Source: Coralliovum pocilloporae
GTDB lineage: Bacteria; Pseudomonadota; Alphaproteobacteria; Rhizobiales; Cohaesibacteraceae
NCBI RefSeq assembly: GCF_030845175.1
Contig: NZ_CP132542.1
Span: forward strand, 3,693,501 to 3,757,500
Length of the DNA: 64,000 bases
Direction: 5' to 3'
The notes beneath the pieces are model-generated. The model was not told the DNA's origin. It ran no database searches and saw only the letters and a program-made list of their open reading frames with translations. A program made the position numbers and the translations under genes. This document shows, in pieces, positions 8,659 through 16,487 of this stretch. Within the stretch, counting starts at the first letter, position 1. Every line of letters starts with the position of its first letter.

Positions 8659-10095
8659 TTACACCAGCGTTGCCGCAGCCATTGCGAGGGCCAGAAGGCC
8701 GCCGAGCGCAAGGCTGGTTCTGTCTTTTACGGCGAAGGTGACCGGGTCATCATCCAGCGCGCCGCGATGAGCCAGCAGCCAGACCCGCAACAGCCAGAGC
8801 GGGATCATCACCGGCGCGGCCCAGAGAAAGCCGGTGGCCGTATAAATACCGGCCGGCATGGCCTCGAACACCAGATAGAACACCAGAACCTGAATTGAGG
8901 CCGCCGCAGACGCCAGGCCAAGGCCAAGGGTCAGGATCGCATCGCTGGCATGGTAACCGCGACCGGCAATGGTCTGCTTCTTTTGCTGCCTGTTGCGCTC
9001 AAGCTCCACATGGCGCTTGGCCGGTGCCAGAGAGAAGAAAAAGAACATGGAAAACGTCAGCAGCCACTGAGACGGGGTTACCCCTGCAAGCACGCCGCCC
9101 ATGGCAATCCGCAGGGTGAAAAGCCCGCCAATAATCATGGTATCCAGTAGGGCCACCCGCTTGAGGCGCCAGGAATAGGCCAGCGTCATCACGAGATAGA
9201 CAAGAAGGCTGCCCGCAAAGACCGGCGACAGGGCAAAACCGGCAATCAGACCTGTGAGGATTGCAACGGGTCCAACAACAAGACCGTCTGAAAGACTGAG
9301 TGTGCCGGAGGCAAAGGGCCGGTTGCGTTTCGTCGGATGGGCGCGATCGGCATCAAGGTCCGACAGGTCGTTGAGAATATAGGTGCCGGATGCCACCAGG
9401 CCGAGCGCAAACATGCCTGCAAGAACGGTCAGGATCACGGCGGGGTCTGTATAAGCCGCGCCTAGGATCATCGGCACGAACAGAAGGGCGCTCTTGCTCC
9501 ACTGATGCAGCCGCGCTGCCTTGACCCACAGCCATAGACGAGAACTGGTGCTGCCCGCCTAGTCCGGGAAATGCCGGGTGATCGGCTTGTTAAGCCTGAC
9601 AGCGGACCGGTTTGCAGCAGGATTGTTGCCAGCGAGCAGGATCTCGTCTGCCTCGCGCCATACGGTCACGTCTGCCGTGCTGTCGCCGATATAGGCGAAG
9701 CCGTCGGGGAAGCGGTCCTTCAGGTAGCGGGCTTTCGCGGCACCTTTGAGATTAATCGTCCCCTTGCTGCCCGCGCAGGAATCAAAGATCCCGAGCCAGG
9801 AGGCAATGGCCGTGACAATGGACTGATCCGCAGCACTGACCAGATGAATTTGCCGCCCCCGCTGCTTTTCCTCATGCAGATAAGCCAGAAGGTCATCCCG
9901 ATAGGGAAGGTTTTCCGGGCGACCTGCATCGAGCTGGTGTGCCAGAACCTGTTTGAAACGGGCCTTGCCCTGCGCAAGCGCAAACAGAGCGCGCAGAGCA
10001 ACAAACGGGCGGCTGAACAGGGTTACAACAAAGGCTTCAAACAGCATGTCTGTCTGCACCTAAGTGCCGTCAAGATCTACAATAAGGGGTTGCAT
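8659..10095 (-). pseudogene. HAD-UbiA fusion (polyprenyl-phosphate pentosyl transferase type) split by two in-frame TAG codons
   Basis: A 479-codon frame runs from ATG 10095 to the stop at 8659. The N-terminal half is a HAD phosphatase domain (motif DLDGT at residues 7-11; YIGDSTADVTVW later). The C-terminal half is a UbiA prenyltransferase (LWVKAARLHQWSK; Asp-rich NDLSDLDADRAH; second motif DDDPVTFAVKDR), resembling decaprenyl-phosphate phosphoribosyltransferases. Two TAG codons interrupt it in the same frame: one right after DLDGT (10060-10062, where relatives have a hydrophobic residue) and one at the domain junction (9559-9561). No frameshift is present. Gene callers would report a 166-aa HAD fragment and a 272-aa UbiA fragment starting at GTG 9477, which lacks the conserved WVKAARLHQWSK start. 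TAG serves as an ordinary stop nearby (199, 8178), so loss of function is most likely. Confidence 0.8.
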
Positions 10096-10273
10096 CAAGG
10101 CCTCGAATAAACGTGTAAAATCCGAAAAAACAACCGGACTTCGACCTTAGGTAAAATAAAAGAGAGCTGAATTTAAAGGGAAATTTTCGACAAAACACGC
10201 ATATGGTTATTATATAAAATTCTACATATAATAATTGTGGTAATGTATGCTGAGGCTGATGTGGAGTATGGCA
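10096..10273. other. Intergenic spacer between the HAD-UbiA pseudogene and the Tn3-type element
   Basis: This AT-rich 178-bp stretch shows no convincing gene. It should hold the former promoter of the HAD-UbiA gene (minus strand), but I cannot place -35/-10 boxes with confidence. Confidence 0.4.
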
Positions 10274-10278
10274 ATAGT

Positions 10279-10316
10279 GGGGTCAGTTGCATAGAGGGGC
10301 GAAATCCTGCGCCAAG
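10279..10316 (+). repeat. Left 38-bp terminal inverted repeat of the Tn3-type element
   Basis: It starts GGGGTCAGTTGCATAGAGGG and ends GCGCCAAG. It matches the right repeat at 36 of 38 positions and directly follows the target duplication ATAGT. Confidence 0.88.
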
Positions 10317-10485
10317 CTCTCGGCGGTGCGGAAAATGGCAGCTTCGAGTCCATATTGACCGATGCTGCAGTGTGGCCCAAAGTCAGCTTACTCAAAACCG
10401 GGTGAGGTAATGATCAACCATAGTACTGCTGCGGTCAGATGTTATCGTCTTGCTGGTGTGGTCAATTCGTAAAGAAGGTCCGCTA

Positions 10486-11031
10486 ATGTCATTCAGCCTT
10501 TCTTCAACCATGTCACTCTTTAACCTACTATCGAGCGCCATAGGATTGGTGCAAGACGGCTCTGGTGGGGTTTCGGCTCTTTCGAAACTCCTTTCGAAGC
10601 AAAAACAAGAGCAGTTGAACACCAAGATTCGAGAACTCTACTTTGTTCCCACCGGAATGCTTGGCACGCTTAGAAAGCTAGAGAAGAGCCCAAAAGTTGA
10701 GTTAGTTGAGGTGCTTAGATCGCAGTACGAGGATAGTAGAGAAGCTACGCACACTGCGTTAGTAGAAATCCGAACTTTCTTCGAAGAAGTTGGCCGTGAG
10801 TCTTTGCGCCAATATGACCAGCTTATTGAAATCACGGATGGATTTTTGGGAAAGGACGCCATTCGAAGCGAGATACGAATGATTCTCGATGACCCTAGTA
10901 TGCTGGAACACCCCCTCAATCGTGACGGCTTTTTGGATGAAGTACGTAGATTAATAGTAAAGATTGAGGCATTCAATGAAGCACTCATAGTGTTCCATGA
11001 TCGGCGATTGATTAGTCGGCACGACGTATGA
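10486..11031 (+). CDS. Unknown passenger protein of the Tn3-type element
   Basis: A 181-aa protein I do not recognise. The ATG at 10486 has an AAGAAGG ribosome binding site 8 bp upstream. The first 25 residues are mildly hydrophobic (SLFNLLSSAIGLVQ); the rest is predicted to be mostly helical and charged (KIRELYFVPTGMLGTLRKLE; VEIRTFFEEVGRESLRQYDQ). The TGA at 11029 is followed, in the same frame, by 36 more codons that look coding-like (KVVKQTLEQLRQKL...) before a second TGA at 11140, so the protein may have been shortened by one nonsense change. It is the only gene in the element, and its base composition is lower in GC than the replicon genes. A role in defence or in element maintenance is possible but not shown. 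Confidence 0.6.
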   Translation: MSFSLSSTMSLFNLLSSAIGLVQDGSGGVSALSKLLSKQKQEQLNTKIRELYFVPTGMLGTLRKLEKSPKVELVEVLRSQYEDSREATHTALVEIRTFFEEVGRESLRQYDQLIEITDGFLGKDAIRSEIRMILDDPSMLEHPLNRDGFLDEVRRLIVKIEAFNEALIVFHDRRLISRHDV

Positions 11032-11208
11032 AAAGTTGTCAAGCAGACATTGGAGCAGTTGCGACAAAAGCTCACTTCGTCCTCACAGCCGACCTCCGTG
11101 TCCCAGTTGAACAACGGTCTATCTTGGTCGAAAACGCTGTGAGGCAGATCAAAGGTTTGCGGGTTGGACTATCCTGCAAGTTCAAGTGGGGCTGAGACCA
11201 CGAAATTG

Positions 11209-11246
11209 CTTAGCGCAGGATTTCGCCCCTATATGCAACTGACCCC
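11209..11246 (-). repeat. Right 38-bp terminal inverted repeat of the Tn3-type element
   Basis: Read on the minus strand it starts GGGGTCAGTTGCATATAGGG and ends GCGCTAAG. It is directly followed by the second ATAGT copy at 11247-11251. Confidence 0.88.
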
Positions 11247-11251
11247 ATAGT

Positions 11252-11440
11252 CTGCGCGTTACGCCTGCAAAACAGGCTATGAGTCTGCTCTGTCCGGTTA
11301 TGCATCTCCGGGGTAAGACTCTGTTAACCAAAAAAAACTGGACAGAATCGCCGAAAGTCATAAAGCTGTTCGCGACGCTTTAGAGCGTTAATTGAGGTTT
11401 TTTCCGTCATGGTGCGGTAGATAGCCAGAAGCGATCAGGA
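11252..11440. promoter_or_regulatory. Upstream region of repA
   Basis: This 190-bp stretch precedes the repABC operon and should contain its RepA-controlled promoter. A short inverted repeat, ACGCT-TTAG-AGCGT (about 11374-11387), is a possible RepA operator. No clear -35/-10 pair is evident. The Tn3-type element ends directly at its left edge, so the transposition spared the promoter. Confidence 0.35.
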
Positions 11441-12652
11441 ATGACAGTGGATACGGATCAGGCATTTGAGAGCCCTTCGCAGCAGATTGAACGCTATGCG
11501 TCGCTGTTGTCAACGCAGCTGAATGCCCTGCGTGAACGGATGTATCCGCCTCAGGCGCAGAAAAACCTGCGCAAGTTCTCAGCCCCTGAATCAGCCCGTC
11601 TGCTGGGCATTGCCGAGAGCACGATCCGGCAGATGTCACTGGATGGAGAAGGGCCTGACCCGGAGCGCCTGCCGAATGGGCGCCGGATTTATTCCCTCAA
11701 AGAAATCAACGAGCTGCGGGATATTCTCGCGAGCAAGCGGCCAGCAGACGCTTTGCGTTTTCGGCCCAGGCGGCAGGCGGGGGACCGGCTGCAGGTCATT
11801 TCGGTTTCGAATTTCAAGGGCGGGTCGGCCAAGACGACAAGCAGCGTGCATCTGGCACATTTCCTGGCGCTTCAGGGATACCGGGTGCTGGCTGTGGATC
11901 TGGACCCGCAGGCCTCCATGAGCGCCATGTTCGGTGCCCAGCCGGAGCTGGACGTGGCCAGCAATGAGACCCTGTGGGCGGCCATTCGCTACGATGAGGA
12001 GCGCAAGCCCTTCCGGTCCGTGATTCGAAAAACCTATTTCGACGGGCTCGATCTGGTGCCGGCGAATCTGGAGCTGATGGAGTTCGAGCATGCCACGCCG
12101 CAGGCGATAGCCACCGGTCAGGCACGGGGGCAGGACGTATTTTTCCGCCGGATCGCCAATGTGATTGCTGAAGTGGAGGACGATTATGATGTGGTGGTGT
12201 TCGATACACCCCCGCAGCTCGGTTATCTGACACTGGGGGCTCTGTTTGCCTCAACCGGTCTTCTGGTCACCGTTCATCCGGCCATGCTGGATGTGGCCTC
12301 CATGAACCAGTTTCTGCTGATGCTCAGCGATCTGATGGCGGTGATTGAAGCCGCCGGCGGCACCATGAACATGGATTTCATGCGGTTTCTCATCACACGG
12401 CACAATCCCAATGATGCGCCCCAGCAGCAGGTTGTCGGACTGTTGCGGATGCTGTTTGGCGAAGATGTGCTGACCAATGCGGTGTTTGAGACAACAGCCA
12501 TTGCCAATGCCGGGCTCGACAAGCGCTCGCTTTATGAGATTGAGGCCAGTTCCATGTCCCGGGATACCTATAAGCGCGCCATTGAAAGCGCGGATGCGGT
12601 GAATTTCGAGATTCTTGACCTGCTCAAACGCTGTTGGGGACGGGAGACATGA
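11441..12652 (+). CDS. repA: Plasmid partitioning protein RepA (ParA-type ATPase)
   Basis: The 403-aa protein has the RepA layout of repABC replicons: an N-terminal DNA-binding part with a MerR-like helix-turn-helix (residues 45-85, FSAPESARLLGIAESTIRQM), then a ParA ATPase domain with the deviant Walker A box (NFKGGSAKTTSS, about residue 125), Walker A' (LAVDLDPQASM) and Walker B (VVVFDTPPQLG). It drives segregation of the replicon together with RepB and parS, and it represses its own operon. Its last codon overlaps the repB start (ATGA), as usual in this operon. Length is normal for the family. Confidence 0.96.
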   Translation: MTVDTDQAFESPSQQIERYASLLSTQLNALRERMYPPQAQKNLRKFSAPESARLLGIAESTIRQMSLDGEGPDPERLPNGRRIYSLKEINELRDILASKRPADALRFRPRRQAGDRLQVISVSNFKGGSAKTTSSVHLAHFLALQGYRVLAVDLDPQASMSAMFGAQPELDVASNETLWAAIRYDEERKPFRSVIRKTYFDGLDLVPANLELMEFEHATPQAIATGQARGQDVFFRRIANVIAEVEDDYDVVVFDTPPQLGYLTLGALFASTGLLVTVHPAMLDVASMNQFLLMLSDLMAVIEAAGGTMNMDFMRFLITRHNPNDAPQQQVVGLLRMLFGEDVLTNAVFETTAIANAGLDKRSLYEIEASSMSRDTYKRAIESADAVNFEILDLLKRCWGRET

Positions 12653-13710
12653 CCAAGAAGCCGTCACGGACGCAATTGTTCAGCTCCATTGTCAGCTCGA
12701 TGGCTGACGATCTGGAACAGGGGAGCAAGACACCCTCCCCTGCCCCCGCTGGTGGGGCTGCGCAGCGTGTGGGCTCTGGCGTAATCTCGGCGACCAAGGA
12801 CACGGTTATCTCGGAGCTGCGTGAGGAACGGGACCGGCTGAAGACGGAACTGGACAGTGCAGCCGCCACCGGCGTCAGTACTCTTGATCCGGCCCTGATA
12901 GACCCCTCCCCTTTCCCGGACAGGCTGGTGGATAGCGGCGCTGAGGAGGCCTTTGAGCTTCTGAAGCAGTCTATTGCAGCCGAAGGGCAGCAGATTCCGG
13001 TTCTGGTTCGTCCTTCTGCTGACAATGAAGGCCGTTATCAGGTGGCTTATGGCCATCGTCGTCTCCGGGCCGTGCAGGAACTGGGTGACAGGCCCGTCAG
13101 GGCGATTATCCGGGACCTCACTGATGCGGAACTGGTTCAGGCCCAGGGGCTTGAGAATTCGGCCCGTGAGAATCTCAGCTATATCGAGCGGGTTCTGTTT
13201 GCGGCGCATGTAAGGGCGCTGACGGATGACCCGGCTGAAGAGGTGGCGCGGGTCAAGCTGGCCCTGTCGGTTACCGATGCCGAAGCCTCCTACATGAAGC
13301 GGATCAAGACAGGGATAAACGAAAAACTTATCCTCGCCATCGGTCCTGCCCCTAAGATTGGCCGACCGCGCTGGATGAAGCTTGTGAGTCTGGTGGAGGA
13401 GGAAGACGCAGAAAAAAGCGCCCTCGCCTATATCCGGTCGGCCGGGTTTGGCCAGATTGACGGCTCGGACCAGCGCTTTCTGGCCGTGCTCGATCATCTG
13501 ACGGCACGTGCCGCCCGGGATGAAGCAAGGAGCGGATCGCCAGAGAGTGATACGCAGGAGACAACTGAGATCACGATTGACGGCCAGATGGTGGGGTTGT
13601 TGAAGAAATCGGGACGTAAAGCGTTGTTAACGCTGGAGAATAAAGAGTTTGCGGATTATCTGGCAGACCAGATACCTGCCCTGCTGGCGCGATTTGAAGC
13701 GGAGCAATAG
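12649..13710 (+). CDS. repB: Plasmid partitioning protein RepB (ParB-type)
   Basis: The 353-aa ParB-family protein has a basic/Ser-rich N-terminal tail for RepA interaction, the ParB/Srx fold (about residues 80-170, with the CTPase-type motif GHRRLRAV and the ENSARENLS box) and a central HTH followed by a C-terminal dimerisation part. It binds centromere sites; two parS-like palindromes lie downstream of repC (15291-15310 and 15453-15470). An in-frame start 5 codons upstream exists, but the ATG at 12649 gives the typical ATGA overlap with repA and starts MTKKPSRTQLFSSI, a normal RepB start. Confidence 0.95.
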   Translation: MTKKPSRTQLFSSIVSSMADDLEQGSKTPSPAPAGGAAQRVGSGVISATKDTVISELREERDRLKTELDSAAATGVSTLDPALIDPSPFPDRLVDSGAEEAFELLKQSIAAEGQQIPVLVRPSADNEGRYQVAYGHRRLRAVQELGDRPVRAIIRDLTDAELVQAQGLENSARENLSYIERVLFAAHVRALTDDPAEEVARVKLALSVTDAEASYMKRIKTGINEKLILAIGPAPKIGRPRWMKLVSLVEEEDAEKSALAYIRSAGFGQIDGSDQRFLAVLDHLTARAARDEARSGSPESDTQETTEITIDGQMVGLLKKSGRKALLTLENKEFADYLADQIPALLARFEAEQ

Positions 13711-13802
13711 CAGGTAGAGTTCGAGCGGTGACAGCGTGACCTGTCATCGGAACCGGAGCAATGATCGAGAGATATTGCCCATAGAATGGAGACAGAGAGC
13801 AA

Positions 13803-13854
13803 AGAAAAAGGCCTCCAGGCAGTATGACCACCCAGAAGCCCTGTATCATTTAGC
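13803..13854 (-). ncRNA. Counter-transcribed RNA (incA/ctRNA) of the repABC operon
   Basis: The repB-repC gap carries a minus-strand transcription unit. A perfect -35 (TTGACA, 13890-13885) and a -10 candidate (TCTGTA, 13866-13861) are spaced by 18 bp. About 50 nt downstream there is a hairpin (arms 13841-13832 and 13819-13810, 10 bp with two mismatches) followed by TTTTTCTTT. A small antisense RNA in exactly this position inhibits repC expression and sets copy number and incompatibility in known repABC plasmids. The ends given are estimates from promoter and terminator. Confidence 0.72.
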
Positions 13855-13945
13855 ACCTGCTACAGAATCAGCTTCTCATCTTTGTGTCAAGGTTTAGCAC
13901 GCCGTTTTGCGTGGATAATTTCTCTTTGCCTGATGACAGACCATC

Positions 13946-15265
13946 ATGACAGACATTGCGGTATCCGCGCCCTTTGGGGCTGCCGGGCTGACAGCGCGTG
14001 CGCTGAAAGGCCAGGCTCTGGCCGGGTCTTGTCCGGATTCTGCCCGGGCAGACAAATGGCAGATCCTGCGGGATCTTACCGACACGCGGCATGATTACGG
14101 CCTTTCTGACCGGGCTGTTGCTGTGTTGTCGGCTCTTTTATCCTTTTATCCAGACGATGAGCTTGCGGGTGATGGCAATCTGATTGTCTTTCCGTCCAAT
14201 CAGTCGCTCTGCTCCCGTGCCCACGGCATTTCCGAACCGACCCTGCGGCGGCATCTGACCAGTCTCGTACAGTCCGGCCTCCTGGTCCGGCGCGACAGCC
14301 CCAATGGCAAGCGTTATGCCCGTCGGGATGGTGATGGCGAGATCACAAAGGCCTTTGGTTTCGATCTCTCGGCTCTTCTGGCTCATGCCAGCCAGCTGAG
14401 GGAAAAGGCCAAAGTCATGCGTCAGGAACGCCGCCTGTGTCAGGACCTCAGGGAGCAGATCACCCTGCTGCGCCGCGACGTCTGCAAGACCATTGAGTTT
14501 GCTATTGAGGAAGCGCTCCCTGGCCCCTGGGCGCAGTTGCTGGAGGATTATGCACGCCTGGCGGCCCCACTGAAGCGGAGAGCGAGCCTCGAGGAGCTTC
14601 AGGCGGCATATCAGGCGATCTTCTCACTCAACGAAACCGTTCATAAGAATCTGAAACTGAAGATAAATTTTAAGAATATGAACGGCAATGCCGCTAATTC
14701 TGAGCGACACAAACAAGATTCAAAACCGATTCCCTATTCTGACTCTGAAAAAAGCTCACCAGATTGGAATGAAGACGCTTCGCCGGATGATAACAAAGAC
14801 CCTCAGCATTCAGATGAAGCGCCCTATTCCCGATCCCAGGAGAAGACAGATGATGGAGGTATAAAGTCACCTTCCCCTGAAGCGAGAAGCACTCTTCGAG
14901 GTGAAAGTCCGGGAAGCTCGCCATCGAACAAGTGGATGGACATGAAGCTTCATCTGAAGACCGTTCTAGATGCCTGCCCTCAACTTCAGGCCTGTCAACC
15001 GGATCCCATCATATCCTGGGCTGGTTTGGTGGAAGCGGCCGATCGCGCCTGTCTGGCACTCGGTATCAGTGAAAGCGCCTGGACTGAAGCGCGGAACAGG
15101 ATGGGTGTTTATGCAGCGGCTGTAACAATTGCCACAATCGTGCAGCGGGCCGATGTTATCCAATCCCCGGGCGGATATCTGCGCGCCCTCACCGCCAAGG
15201 ACGGCTTTACGCCTCTGGCCGCCATTGAGGCGTTGATGCGCAAGAAGGTGAAACCGGATGTTTGA
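13946..15265 (+). CDS. repC: Replication initiation protein RepC
   Basis: The 439-aa RepC initiator has the N-terminal winged-helix domain (residues 35-150, with VLSALLSFYPDDEL, LIVFPSNQSL and GISEPTLRRHLTSLVQSGLL), a charged variable middle region (about residues 250-320) and a C-terminal helical domain (GLVEAADRACLALGISESAW ending near KKVKPDV). RepC is enough to start replication, and the origin usually lies within its own coding sequence in this family. It is preceded by the antisense RNA unit and followed by parS-like palindromes. The ATG has only a weak Shine-Dalgarno, consistent with translation controlled by the antisense RNA. Confidence 0.95.
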   Translation: MTDIAVSAPFGAAGLTARALKGQALAGSCPDSARADKWQILRDLTDTRHDYGLSDRAVAVLSALLSFYPDDELAGDGNLIVFPSNQSLCSRAHGISEPTLRRHLTSLVQSGLLVRRDSPNGKRYARRDGDGEITKAFGFDLSALLAHASQLREKAKVMRQERRLCQDLREQITLLRRDVCKTIEFAIEEALPGPWAQLLEDYARLAAPLKRRASLEELQAAYQAIFSLNETVHKNLKLKINFKNMNGNAANSERHKQDSKPIPYSDSEKSSPDWNEDASPDDNKDPQHSDEAPYSRSQEKTDDGGIKSPSPEARSTLRGESPGSSPSNKWMDMKLHLKTVLDACPQLQACQPDPIISWAGLVEAADRACLALGISESAWTEARNRMGVYAAAVTIATIVQRADVIQSPGGYLRALTAKDGFTPLAAIEALMRKKVKPDV

Positions 15266-15290
15266 TGAGGCTTGGATTATGGGTCGAGTG

Positions 15291-15310
15291 GTTTTAACAG
15301 CTGTTAAAAC
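15291..15310. repeat. parS-like palindrome, copy 1
   Basis: A perfect 20-bp palindrome, GTTTTAACAGCTGTTAAAAC, lies 26 bp after the repC stop. Centred on GC, it fits the described repABC centromere pattern GTT-N4-GC-N4-AAC except at the outermost G/C. With the second copy 160 bp downstream it is the probable RepB binding site. Confidence 0.65.
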
Positions 15311-15317
15311 ACCAAAC

Positions 15318-15407
15318 CTTTAACCTGAATTGGCAGCGGTGCTTTAACAGTATGTTTCTGCGCGAGCTTTTATCCGAAAAGTCTATCAACTTTTCAGAAG
15401 CACGCTG
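15318..15407 (+). repeat. 90-bp direct repeat, copy A
   Basis: It matches copy B (20302-20391) at 81 of 90 positions without gaps. The last 30 bp are identical and contain an inverted repeat with a 6-bp centre (GAAAAGT-CTATCA-ACTTTTC). It lies between the two parS-like palindromes. The two copies frame a tyrosine recombinase gene and cargo. Confidence 0.8.
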
Positions 15408-15452
15408 TAAATAGCCGGACGTGGAATATTGGGTGACATTTAGCCGACTTGA

Positions 15453-15470
15453 TTTTAACAGCTGTTAAAA
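15453..15470. repeat. parS-like palindrome, copy 2
   Basis: An 18-bp perfect palindrome, TTTTAACAGCTGTTAAAA, identical in its core to copy 1. It lies just upstream of the SEC-C gene. The 90-bp direct repeat copy A sits between the two palindromes. Confidence 0.65.
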
Positions 15471-15496
15471 CAGCAATGTCGAGATTGAGATCAAGC

Positions 15497-15907
15497 ATGA
15501 TAGAAGCAGACCATAACACCCCCTGCCCTTGCGGCTCAGACCGGTCTCTGGCTGACTGCTGCGGCCGGTTCCTGAATGGTGAGGCGGTGCCACAAACGGC
15601 GGAACACTTGATGCGTTCCCGCTACACCGCTCATGTTCTGGTGGCTGTTGACTATCTGAAAGAGACGCTTTGGCCAAAGCATCAGCCTTATTTTGATCCG
15701 GTGGCTGTGGGTGAATGGGCAGCCCGGAACCATTGGGCCGGACTCACGGTAATTGCGACCAATCTGGGATCCGAGAAGGATCGGGATGGTACAGTTCTGT
15801 TTGAAGCGCGCTATCTTGCCAATGGGCGGTTGGATACCCATCGAGAGCTCAGCCGGTTTCGAAAAAAAGCGGGCCGCTGGTACTATGTGGAAGCCCTCCC
15901 CGAGTAA
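15497..15907 (+). CDS. YchJ-like SEC-C motif protein
   Basis: The 136-aa protein has the SEC-C zinc motif at the N-terminus (CPCGSDRSLADCCGRFL, Cys-X-Cys..Cys-Cys), then the YchJ/UPF0225 core with an NTF2-like fold (AEHLMRSRYTAHVLVAVDYL; ATNLGSEKDRDGTVLFEARY; RFRKKAGRWYYVEALPE). The motif binds zinc; function in the cell is unknown. An open frame extends upstream through the palindrome, but the ATG at 15497 places the SEC-C motif at its normal distance from the N-terminus. Confidence 0.85.
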   Translation: MIEADHNTPCPCGSDRSLADCCGRFLNGEAVPQTAEHLMRSRYTAHVLVAVDYLKETLWPKHQPYFDPVAVGEWAARNHWAGLTVIATNLGSEKDRDGTVLFEARYLANGRLDTHRELSRFRKKAGRWYYVEALPE

Positions 15908-16025
15908 AAGATAAAATTGCCGGTTTCCCGGTCAGAGGCATTTAACGCTTCTTCCGCTTGGCGTTTGTCCCAGAGAATTTGCAGCGATAGAACCGCATCG
16001 GGTGTTTGAAGTAAGGAGTTCTCCG

Positions 16026-16487
16026 GTGCAGTTCCTGAGACAGGATTATCAGTTTCTTTTGTTTGAATTTGAAGGCCGTATTTCCCGATTGCAGTTTTGG
16101 GTCGGGCTGAGCGTTATGGCTGCGGCGTATGCGAGCCTCTTCATGCTGATATCAATGATGCTGCCGGATCTGGTAAGCGCTGCCCTGATTGTGCCGATGA
16201 TCGTATTTGCTGTGACCATGCCGGTGGCGCTTGTCATCAAACGATTGCATGACAGTAACCGAAGCGGATGGTGGTATCCGGGCTTTCTGATTTTAACAGC
16301 TGCGCTGGACGTCTGTCTGTTTCTGCTTCTCAAGCCGCAATTCGCCATGATCGGTTCGGGTGTGGTGACAGCCCTGTTGAATCTCTGGCTTCTGGTCGAG
16401 CTGGGATTTCGCACAGGAACCCGGGGGCCAAATCAATACGGACATCGGCACGTGGCTGAGAAAAGTCGCGGGCATGCCTTTGTTTAA
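16026..16487 (+). CDS. DUF805 membrane protein
   Basis: The 153-aa inner-membrane protein carries DUF805 hallmarks: FEGRISRLQFWVG near residue 20, KRLHDSNRSGWWY in the middle, and the closing GTRGPNQYG. Four hydrophobic helices are visible. I choose the GTG at 16026 because AAGGAG lies 7 bp upstream; another GTG at 16002 is in frame but has no ribosome binding site. Function unknown. Its end overlaps the convergent integrase gene by 4 bp. Confidence 0.82.
   Translation: MQFLRQDYQFLLFEFEGRISRLQFWVGLSVMAAAYASLFMLISMMLPDLVSAALIVPMIVFAVTMPVALVIKRLHDSNRSGWWYPGFLILTAALDVCLFLLLKPQFAMIGSGVVTALLNLWLLVELGFRTGTRGPNQYGHRHVAEKSRGHAFV

Larger units (their letters stand above)
10279..11246. mobile_element. 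Tn3-family-type miniature inverted-repeat element (TIME-like), 968 bp
   Basis: The element is bounded by 38-bp inverted repeats that begin GGGGTCAGTTGCATA and end in TAAG/CAAG; the two ends differ at 2 of 38 positions. It is flanked on both sides by the same 5 bp, ATAGT (10274-10278 and 11247-11251). A GGGG start, TAAG-type end, 38-bp length and 5-bp target duplication are the textbook features of Tn3-family transposons. There is no transposase or resolvase gene inside, so it is non-autonomous and must be moved by a transposase encoded elsewhere. It carries one ORF (10486-11031) with lower GC than its surroundings. It landed in the gap between the HAD-UbiA gene and repA. Confidence 0.85.

Noticed and set aside
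9559-10062. Pyrrolysine-type decoding of the two TAG codons
   Set aside because: TAG ends ordinary genes in the same window, there is no pylT/pylS gene here, and the family is not known to use pyrrolysine.
16291-16302. Third parS-like site (TTTTAACAGCTG) in the DUF805 gene
   Set aside because: Only one half of the palindrome is present, and it encodes an ordinary hydrophobic stretch, so it is probably chance.
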